The translations under genes and the position numbers were made by a program. A model generated the notes under the pieces. It was not told the origin of the DNA and searched no databases. It saw only the letters and a program-made list of their open reading frames with translations. Shown here piece after piece: positions 55,437 to 64,000 of a stretch of 64,000 nt of DNA (positions within the stretch are counted from its first letter, which is position 1; each line of letters starts with the position of its first letter). The stretch is taken from assembly GCA_019914995.1 (NCBI GenBank), contig CM034133.1, forward strand, positions 1,550,001 to 1,614,000, given 5' to 3'. The stretch is from Acanthochlamys bracteata. Taxonomy: Eukaryota > Streptophyta > Magnoliopsida > Pandanales > Velloziaceae.

Positions 55437-57200
55437 ATGGACGCTCACCCTACTCCTTTTCCAGGTAAATTGTTTCTGTTATTTGAAGTCTAATATGTTT
55501 TCAATTTCTTGAAGCAATTACGTTTGATATCTTCGATTTCACTGAATAATAGCTAGTTATGTCACTGATCTGTTCAGGCAAGCGCCGGCCGGTGGCGGTG
55601 AAAACTACCAAAAAAGAAAGTTATACGAAGAACAAACTTTCACAAGAAACGAAATCCGATTTGGTTTCCAATAATCCCAGGTTCAGATCTAGATATGTTC
55701 TCTTATTGATCAGTAGTTGATAAAAGCGAGAAAAATGAAGATTGTTAATTTCTTGCAATTCCCTACTGAATCTGTTTTGTTGTTGTTGTTTTCGTTATTT
55801 TTTACCTTTTTCTTTCTTTTTTTCTTCTTTTTTTGAAACTTTCAACATTGATTGGTTTAGACCGAAGCGAGCATTTGGTGTGCCAAGAAGCACAAACGTT
55901 CAAGCTGAGAGACAAACTCAAAAGAATCTTCCGGCCAAACTTAGCAAGCCTTGCAAGCCATCAGGAGCACCAGCCAAACGCAGCGGCAAAGAATCCGCTG
56001 CGCCTCCTGTTGTTGGACCGACACGAAAGAGCAAGCCGGACGCAAAGAGCACGCACCATGTGTGTTTCCTAGAGCAGGCCAAGGCTAAGAATGTCGAGAA
56101 GGAATTAGTGGATGATGGTTTGAGCACGCCGGTGACCTTGGTGAAATGCATTATTCCTCCTGAAACTCCGTACCTTAGCGCAAAGAACTGCAGCAACTGT
56201 AGAGTTGATAAGTTTGAAACTTGTACCTATTGGCTTAACCAGATAAATTTGGCTGAAGCTGTGGGAAAGCATTTTGTGTCAGCTGCGTTCTTCCATCTTG
56301 CCTTGGAGTGCCATGCTGAGGTTAGCTTCACAGTTTCTACATGCTTCTAAATTTTGATTCTTCTGTAAAATTTAACTTACAATGATTGTTGCTATGTGTG
56401 GTAGCCATTTCATGATCTCCAGAGCGAATTTGAACACTATGTCAAGAGGCATGAATCTGTTTCCCTGGGCACTTTATGGAGTGATCTCCACGAAGCATAT
56501 AGATCAAAGGATGAAAAATTAAGTTTTGGTTTCCAAAAGCTTTATGAGGATGATGTTTTCTTAGTCGACAAGGAGGAAGTGAAATCTGGCACTAAAACTA
56601 ACCAAGAGGCTAACCATGTAACGCTGGAAGATCAATGCTTGGATTTTGTTTATATCGATAATCTTTCTTCAGATATTCCAGGTGAAGAGCCCTTCAAGGT
56701 TGTAGATGATGATTTTGTAGAATTGAAGAAAGATTTGAGAAACAAGGTATCAGATATTGGGAAGTCAATACTGAAATTTTCCGAAAATAGCAATGATATC
56801 AGAAAGAGTTCTTCAGATGGCAAAGATTCTGTGATGGAAGTAATTGAGAGTTCCAGTCGTTTAGACCGAAATCCTAAGGCTCAAAAATCTGCTTTGGCTT
56901 GCAATGATACGATGCCCTGTTTTACAGACAAGGTATGTAAGCTATCTGGTGGCACGTCAAAAGAGAGACGCAACGAAGAAAGGATTGATAAAGATGGCCT
57001 CCTTACTAACATCAATAAAGAATCATGCTTGCAAAACAATGGTAATGATTTGAGATAACTGTGTTCATACACGATAAGTCTGATAATTGAACTAGGTACA
57101 TTGACTATTATCCTTGTTTGTATTAGGTCAAAATGTTTTGCTTGGTGAGATGGCAGAAGACAGAGGAGATGACAGCAGTACTTTGTATGGTTTTCCTTAA
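55437..57200 (+). CDS. Unknown hydrophilic protein, 433 residues
   Basis: Five exons with in-phase GT/AG borders: 55437-55464, 55578-55680, 55861-56320, 56405-57041 and 57127-57200. I do not recognise a named family. The N-terminal about 110 residues are Lys/Arg/Pro-rich and look disordered (PKRAFGVPRSTN, LSKPCKPSGAPAKRSGKESA). A compact-looking segment follows from about 130 to 225: a VTLVKCIIPPETPYLSAKNC block with two Cys, then TYWLNQINLAEAVGKHFVSA and AFFHLALECHAEPFHDLQSE, which reads as amphipathic helices. The C-terminal 200 residues are acidic, Ser-rich and low complexity. A basic tail, a central helical block and an acidic tail suggest a nuclear scaffold or chromosome-associated protein, but this is inference only. 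The gene model is well supported by exon phase; the function is open. Confidence 0.8.
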
Positions 57201-58483
57201 GAAGTTCTTGGTAACTTATGTATGGTTTGATTTTCTTACCGGTACTCTTGAAAGGTGTTCTTGAGCATTCTTGTTATTGTTGTGTGGATTTTTAACTATG
57301 CAAGTGTGGAGTATCTCAGGGGTTACTGAATTTGTTTATGTACATAGAAGTATTGAAACCATAGTTGTGTTGATTGGCTTTGGTTTTACGTTGTTCCTGA
57401 TTGTATTGCCTAAACTTGAAGATGGCACATATTATGTATAATGTTTGGATGAATCTGTTTGTTCTTTTTGTGCTGTAATACTTCTGAATTACACTGATAT
57501 GTATATGAAGGTTGTTGCTTATGAGTTTAATATCTCCTGCACTAATGCCACTTACTTGTGGATAAGCTTCCTGTCAAAAGTGTACTCCAAACTTTGCTAA
57601 GTTTGTGGGGGTGCTTTCTATCTAACATGAGCACTAGTGAATGATCAAACAAAACATTTTCTTTGAATTTACTTAAATAAATTTTCTTATCGAATTTAAG
57701 AATCAGAATCAAAGAAAAGCATCTATACCTGGAGACAAATGGGTTATCTACTTAAACCATCAATCACTTTCAGGAATAACATAAAATCAGAAAGCATCCA
57801 TTGCTTAAGGTAGGCAAGATGGATTTTCTTGATTTCATGTATGCTCAGCATTTTCGTAGCAGGCAGTAACAAGGTGTTAATGTAGTACTATTTTTTTCTT
57901 AATGCTTAAGCTATTCTTCTTCTTTTTCATCTTCAACCAGGCGTTCTCTGGCCTACTACAGGTGCAAAACTGAACCTGCTACAAAAGTTTCTTCAAATTC
58001 TGGAAAGAACGAGTAAAAGCATTTGCGCACTTAATAACCATTTGAATCCTGAAAGATGCAAATCTACAATATAAAACAAAAGCAGCATTTGTTAAAAATT
58101 ACTATCTTTGATACTAATTTGTAATAAAAAAAATGGATATTTTTTAAATATTGCAAGTTATATGTATGTAATTTGGCCACCATGAAAAAAAGCTTTTCTT
58201 AAAAAAATCAAAGTTTCTGAAGTATGAATGAATTATTAAAACACAACTAGGACTAAAAAGAGTGCTTTTATTTTTTCCTAAAACAAAATAAAACCAAACA
58301 TTATTAAAGTAAACATCAATCAACCCTTAAAGAAGAGAAAGAAACACACATAGAAAAGAGATTCCACTATAACTATTCATACACTTGCACTCTAAGGAAA
58401 GCAAAAGCAAACCTCTTCAAGAGCAGCGGTTATAGACTTACAGTAGTAGAAAAAGAAGAAGAAGAAGAAGAAGAAGAAGAAAA
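57201..58483. other. Intergenic region
   Basis: The left part is the 3' UTR of the previous gene. From about 58090 the sequence becomes A-rich. No gene, RNA or clear repeat pair was seen other than the AAG microsatellite listed separately. Confidence 0.5.
58453..58482 (+). repeat. AAG/GAA microsatellite in the 5' leader of the tetraspanin gene
   Basis: About ten near-perfect AAG units (AAAAAGAAGAAGAAG...) end directly before AAAATG, the tetraspanin start codon. Such purine repeats in leaders vary in length between individuals; any effect on translation here is unknown. Confidence 0.9.
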
Positions 58484-59767
58484 ATGTACAGATTCAGCAA
58501 CACAGTAATAGGTTACCTAAACCTTCTAACACTACTGGCATCAATCCCACTCATCGGTGCCGGTCTATGGATGACTAGGAGTTCAACAACATGCGAATCA
58601 GCATTACAAACTCCGTTACTAGTAGTCGGCTTCGTTGTGCTTCTCGTCTCTCTTTGTGGATTCATTGGTGCTTGTTTCAACCTTGCATGGGCACTATGGC
58701 TTTATCTTTTCGTAACACTGCTACTAATCGCTGCTTTGCTTGGTATAACTGTTTTTGGGTTTGTTGTTACTGTTGGTGGCGGAGGCGTTGAGGTCCCCGG
58801 AAAACCGTATAGAGAGTATAGGCTTGATGATTACTCTGGTTGGCTTCGGCATAGGATTGAAGATCCAGAGTATTTGGAAACAGCTATGGCTTGTGTTGTC
58901 GGATCAAAATCTTGTGAGAAGATTGCTTCTTGGACTCCTCTTGATTATCTTCAGCGACGTCTCACTCCTATTCAGGTAATTACCTAAATGGTTCTGTTTG
59001 TGAGAAATTGTTCAGTTCTTGTCAGAATTTCAACTGACTAATTAGAAGATTTCTGTCTTTTGATTAATTATAGTATTTGATGATTATTCTTATCAACCAT
59101 TCCAAAATTACAAGCTTACAGCGCTTAATGAAAAATTATACCGATGATTAATTGAAAATTACTAGCAAATTCTTTCCAAATAAAAAATTTATTTTAATTT
59201 AGAATTATTCTCTACTTTTTCTTTCTAAGAGAGCTTATTGCACTCTTATTTCTCAAAAATGACAGCATTTATTCGATTCGATTGGTCTTTATTTTATAAG
59301 ATAAGATTCTCACTCAATCCCAATATTGAGATTCTCATTCTTCATAATCCGCAATAAAATATCGAACGTGTTGATTGATGGTTTTTGGAATTTCGAATAT
59401 TGATCAGTCAGGGTGCTGCAAACCTCCAACAACATGCATATACAACGCAGGCACAGCAATGGCAGCACAGGCGGAGGACTGTTACCGTTGGAACAACGCG
59501 CCTAACGTGCTTTGCTACGCATGCGACTCATGCAAGGCAGGAGTTCTTGAGCAGGTCCGCATGGACTGGCACAAAGTCTCCATCCTCAACGTCGTAGTTC
59601 TTGTGTTCCTCATTGCTATATACTCCATCGGCTGTTGCGCCTTCCGTAATGCACGACGAGCAGAGTCCGGTCATCCTTATGGGAACAATTATATGTCTAA
59701 GATTCGGCCAAGATGGGATTACTACTTGTGGCGCTGGCTCCATGACAGGAGAGAGCAACTCTACTAG
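58484..59767 (+). CDS. Tetraspanin, TETRASPANIN-5/6-like
   Basis: Two exons, 58484-58975 and 59408-59767, join in phase to 283 residues. The plant tetraspanin layout is complete. TM1 is near residues 9-29 (SNTVIGYLNLLTLLASIPLI), TM2 about 44-68 with the GFIGAC motif, and TM3 about 72-96. The large extracellular loop carries SGCCKPPTTCIYN (the plant GCCK motif), DCYRWNN and LCYACDSCKAGVLEQVR. TM4 is about 224-247 (SILNVVVLVFLIAIYSIGCC), followed by a short Arg-rich cytoplasmic tail. Tetraspanins organise membrane microdomains and extracellular vesicles. The WTPLDYLQRRLTPIQ block and DWHKVSILNVVVLVFLIAIY match the TET5/TET6 pair from memory. The intron splits the gene just before the GCCK motif. 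There is no sign of damage. Confidence 0.93.
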
Positions 59768-60366
59768 TTCTAGGCTTTTTTCTTTCTTTTTTTTTTTTTG
59801 GATGAGCTAGATTTGGCAATTCATAGCTAAGAACCTTTGTATGACTTGTTTTTTCACTTGAAAGGATTTTGCAGTAGAAAAATTAGGAGGTTGAACGCTG
59901 TTTAAAAAGTGTTGTATCAACGAACATGTATGATGTAGTGCTGCAAGTTGCATTTGTGTTTGGACATGTACATACAAGTACAGATAAAGATTAGTTGCTC
60001 AACTATGGCATCCACTTCCTTAGGATACAACATTCTATCTCAAAGCCAGTAATAAGCAGGGCAACTACAGATTTATTTATAGTTACAGCTGCTCAGCAAA
60101 AGAAACGAATTAATATGCTTCCAAGCCACCAAGACATGTAGTTCCAGAAAAGAACCAGCTCATTCATGAAACAACCCCCCAAACAGAGGAGAAAAGAACA
60201 TAAAGAAGCAATAAACTACATGAGCTACAACAATATGAACAGGAAGCCATCCACTCCCCTCCTCCGGTCAATTGACTAAGTTACAAAAGCTATGATACAC
60301 TTGGGCATGAAAGCCGTGCCCCTCCAACCTGCCTGTAACTACTACTCCAGCCTAAATTAGTCTGTA
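59768..60366. other. 3' UTRs of converging genes
   Basis: This is non-coding DNA between the tetraspanin stop and the stop of the minus-strand SANT gene. No feature other than likely 3' UTRs was seen. Confidence 0.5.
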
Positions 60367-63191
60367 CTACCTACCACCTATATCTGTCCTCCACGAGTCT
60401 GTTTCACTATGGATTTTGGCCCTCGCATAGTGCATCTTAATGGCAGTAACAGGATCAGACACACCAGTGCAAGCACTTCCGCCTCCACTACTATTTACAA
60501 TCACTCCAGCACCCCCAACAAGGTTAATACCCAAGCGTCCAGCTTTACCTTGCTGTTGCAAACCCGGAACTAATTCGAAACCACCATTATGCTTCTGCAA
60601 TGCCTGTATACAAGGCTGTTGATAACCAGCCAAAACCCCATCAGAGAAACCTTCCTTGGAAGAAAAAACTGAGATCCCACCAGCAGACCCCTGAGAATTT
60701 GCCAAAAACATAGCTGATTCTGGCAATTTTGTAAATCCAGTCTGTATTCTATTCCCATCCCAGAATCCGTAAGTTCTGGAAGGTATCTCCTCCGAGGCCA
60801 TGCGTACAGCACCAACAGATCCATCTCCAACTAAAGTAGAACGCTGATCAAGAATGTCAGTCAACTTTGTTGTAGAAGCCGTGCCACTTTTTGGAGAGTG
60901 ACGATTACCAGAGCTACCACTTGCATTTGCATTAGATTGATGCATAGAAGGATGAGTTAGTATCTTTCCGAACAACTTGACATCTCCAGCATGGTACATC
61001 TGCTCATTGCTCTCTGCCAAACCACTCTGAGGTCTTAACAGAGCATCTGATAGCTCCTCCTTCTGAGGGTATACCCTGTCAGACATTGGATGTGAAGCGT
61101 TGCACTCTCCAGTATGAAGCGTTGCCTGGGTAATCCCATTTCTCTTCAAATTTTTTTCAATCAACGGAGTACCCATTTTATTATGTTCCACATTCCTCTC
61201 TTTTACATCCAACACACACAGTGGCTGTTCACTGAGAAGATTCGAATGCTGATCTACATCATTCAGAAAAGATTTCCCAGGAAGGTAGTGCAGATAGAGC
61301 TCAGGTGTTAGGGGATTCTGCTGCTTCGTGCTACCAGGATCCTCAAAAATAAGAGTTGAGCCAGCAACTGCATTGCGGGAGTTCTCAATATAGAGGGATG
61401 ACGGATCCATGAGTCGTGGAGCTTTTAGAGTGGATATCACATCCTCCTTTTCCACAGTGACGGTTCCATCCAATACAGGAGGAACAACTACAGGGAGCAT
61501 CTGATGCTTATAGACACAGGAAGATATTGAAGTCGAATCATGTACAGGTTCTACAAAATTCTTATCTGCCATCAAATTGCTCTCAGCATTAATCAGATGT
61601 CTATACTTCACTTCTGCTCCAAGAAATTGACATTTGGCGGATTCCTCCTTTTCTTTCAACTTATAGGAGGTAACTTCTCCACTTATACCTTCCCGCTGAA
61701 CCTCAACTTTACATGGAGAGTTCAATTCAGGATCTCCTAAGCGTGCTGGAATGCAAGAATCAATATGTGATGCTGCAGGATGACTTGTTTCTGTCTTGAC
61801 TTCTGAGTTTGGAAATGGAAATGGATCTGAAATTTTCTTGAGGTGCAAAGACTCATTGTATCTCAAGACACAATCACTGACATCTTTTGGAATTGCACAA
61901 AAGTTCGACACTTTCCCCTTATCCGATACAACATCAATCTTGGTCCCAACTTCATCCTCATTTGACCCTCCAGTATCAAAATGCTCATATGATCCTTCAA
62001 TTTGCATCCTGTTAATCCCAGTTCTCATGTAATCTTCACTGCTGACATTAGCCATAGACTGGATAAGTTCCCCATCTACTTTGGAGCAGGACTGTGTGCT
62101 GCAAATTCCAGAATCCATCTCTGCAGCACAAGCCTCCTCCGCATCGCTTCTTCCCTCATTGTTATCACTTCGTAAATTTCCAACACGAGATCCTTGATGT
62201 ATTATATCTAAACCAAGACACTTTCGAGCTTTACTGAAGAAGATCTTACACTGTTCCTTTGACCTTGTCTTAAGGTTTCGTGAGATTCTGGAGAAATCTT
62301 TCCCATACATGCTCAAAGCCCTGATAAACGTAGATTTCTCATCATCGGTCCAGTCAACAGAGTCCAAGTCACAGCAGCTTTCATCTGAATAGTCATCTTC
62401 CTCATCAATACTCTGCATGACTTCAGGGGTTAAAGGTCGGGAGACTCTAGTGTAGTTCGATATGTTGGCAGGATGGCTATTGGTAGTGATGCAGGAACTT
62501 ACTGCCTCAGAACACCTAACAGCAGGTATGCCTGCCAAAGCGCTAGCAGCAGCAGCGTCACTCTGATACCTTGAAACTTCTGCAGCCTTTTCAGCGCCAC
62601 CTGAAATCCTGCGAGACACCCTGAAGTTAGGATAGCCACTTTGAGTAGATTTTTTACTATAAAACTGTTTATTAGAAGCATCATTGTTGTTGCCAGGCAC
62701 AACTGCAGCAGCCCCAAACAAACTAAGCGAACCAACATCTGCCTCATCTTTCCATTTCTTCCCTGAAGTCACCAGATATTTATTTGTTGGCAAACATTCG
62801 GACTGCTTCTTAAGTAGCAACCGCTTATTTACTTTCTCAAAACTTTCTGACTTGTGAAATTTGTAATAAAATTCAACACAGTCTGCAGTTGTCTTGTGTG
62901 GGAGAAATGAAGCAATTTTCGAGAAATCCTTCCCAAATGTGGCAAGCATCTCCATGAAAAGTTCTTTCTCTTCATGGGTCCACGGATTAATCATCGCCTT
63001 TTCCTTCTCAAAAGAAACTGGATCCTCTATCAGACCATTATCAGTCACAAACGACGAATTTCTCCTCTCCTCGAGCAAGATGCAGGCCGGCATCTTCAAG
63101 CTCTCCCTATGAACTTTAACATCAGAATCTTGCATCAACTTGCTAAAGAAGTTGAGTGTTTCTGTAGTTGGCTGCAAAGTTGATATCCCCG
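60367..63191 (-). CDS. POWERDRESS-like SANT-domain corepressor, 3' exon (partial)
   Basis: This is one large final exon of a minus-strand gene. The acceptor AG is at 63193-63192 and the exon runs from 63191 to the stop at 60369-60367, encoding about 940 residues; the open frame further upstream (to 63273) is intron read-through. Two SANT domains are visible. The first (NPWTHEEKELFMEMLATFGK, DFSKIASFLPHKTTADCVEF) lies about 70-115 residues into the exon. The second (DWTDDEKSTFIRALSMYGKD, FSRISRNLKTRSKEQCKIFF) begins about 280 residues in. The paired SANT layout with a very long hydrophilic C-terminus matches plant NCoR-type proteins such as POWERDRESS, which works with histone deacetylase HDA9 in Arabidopsis. 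The 5' exons lie beyond the right edge; 63200-64000 shows only intron-like sequence. Confidence 0.85.
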
Positions 63192-64000
63192 CTGTAATAA
63201 AGTACACCAGTGTAAGGATGAGTAATATATACAAAAAAATACAGTTGCAATAGGTTTTATATGCTGTTCTCAAATATAAGCCAATGCATAATCATCTGAC
63301 AAGTAAAAACGCTGGAATTGGAACCATGATTAAAATGTGCTGCTGCTAATAGTTAAAGAAACACCTACAAGCACACAGGGGCAACTCAATCAGTGAGATC
63401 AAAAGTTACAATAAAGAAATGACAAACACTTTATGGTTCAGAGCTTGTTGTTAGAAATGAATTTTCCAGTTACAATAACAATGGCATCAAGTTACAACCA
63501 CTTCCTTAAAAGCACAGTGATCTGCACCATGTGACTAGCAGAAATTGAATGTAAAGTTCAACTGTACGAATCAACATATTTCCAAGATGAATTTCGAACA
63601 TATTATTTCTCGAAGGCTCTCATTCATCAGGCATTTCTTACAAGAAGACACTTATATTATCAGATAGAAAAAGGAGTAAAAGACTAGAACCAGGTTTAAA
63701 CTGCTGAAACAAAACGACTGGACTGAGGATATAAAGATTACTTCAAACCAAGATAACAGAAAGCGAGAGTTATAAAGTTCAGGACTGAACTGTTATCAGT
63801 AAAAGATTTGACAAATGACATGAAAACAAAGTGGCGGTGGAAAAAAATGAAAACACAAAATCGCAACTTATATTACAAATTAAGAAGGTGGGAAAACATG
63901 GAGATACTCCCAAACAGAGAGTAAGAGGTCAGATACGTAGCACGAGCAGATTCTCTTTAAAGCACCAGTTCAAAGAAAAACTGTTCAAGCTATTTTTAGG
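63192..64000 (-). other. Intron of the POWERDRESS-like gene running off the window
   Basis: On the minus strand this is T-rich with a typical 3' splice site (TTTATTACAG). No exon of the corepressor could be recognised in it. Confidence 0.55.

Noticed and set aside
63195-63273. N-terminal hydrophobic extension of the long POWERDRESS-like open frame as a membrane anchor
   Set aside because: It is intron sequence read through a clear TTTATTACAG acceptor; the protein is a nuclear SANT type.

Overview
The window is nuclear chromosomal DNA from a flowering plant, most likely a eudicot. The basis is spliceosomal introns with GT..AG borders throughout, AT-rich intergenic DNA, and a set of plant-specific families: L-type lectin receptor kinase clade VIII, PBL cytoplasmic kinase, THYLAKOID ASSEMBLY 8, class III peroxidase, plant tetraspanin, plastid Clp core subunit and a POWERDRESS-like SANT protein. 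I saw no bacterial, viral or organellar operon, no CRISPR array, and no rRNA or tRNA gene. The species cannot be told from the sequence alone.

Layout. 1-342: 3' end of elongation factor 1-alpha (+). 1222-3392: PDIL5-1-like thioredoxin-fold protein (-). 4747-8524: decayed alpha/beta hydrolase (+, pseudogene). 9768-11947: TMEM70-like mitochondrial protein (+) carrying a 40-bp tandem duplication. 12413-16698: decayed SYF1/XAB2 splicing factor (+, pseudogene). 17840-18985: intronless basic/acidic protein of unknown function (-). 20695-25781: RNA pseudouridine synthase 7 (+, 13 exons). 27820-29997: intronless lectin receptor kinase (+). 31224-33316: PBL kinase (+). 36585-37633: decayed plastid ClpR subunit (-, pseudogene). 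39555-43797: isovaleryl-CoA dehydrogenase (-, 15 exons). 44960-45719: small predicted membrane protein, unknown (+). 47031-48990: lipid phosphate phosphatase gamma (-). 50049-50741: THA8 (+). 53529-54821: peroxidase 21-like (+). 55437-57200: unknown protein (+). 58484-59767: tetraspanin 5/6-like (+). 60367-63191: 3' exon of a POWERDRESS-like protein (-), continuing beyond the right edge.

The genes are independent eukaryotic transcription units and do not form a pathway or cluster. Two neighbouring kinases (lectin receptor kinase, PBL) could both act in cell-surface signalling, but nothing in the sequence ties them together. Exon borders were worked out by hand from GT/AG sites, reading phase and family resemblance; for PDIL5-1, pseudouridine synthase 7, PBL, isovaleryl-CoA dehydrogenase, lipid phosphate phosphatase, peroxidase, tetraspanin and the 433-residue unknown, every junction keeps phase from start to stop.

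Most notable: three unprocessed (intron-bearing) pseudogenes of conserved housekeeping-type genes lie among intact genes, which looks like gene loss after a duplication. The TMEM70-like gene has an out-of-frame 40-bp duplication that a downstream splice acceptor could bypass. The pseudouridine synthase has Gly where RluA enzymes carry the catalytic Asp. A 122-bp miniature CACTA transposon with a 3-bp target duplication lies at 52695-52816. Several short AT-rich inverted-repeat elements and a possible old TRIM-like element are also present. I did not find an obviously new multi-gene system.
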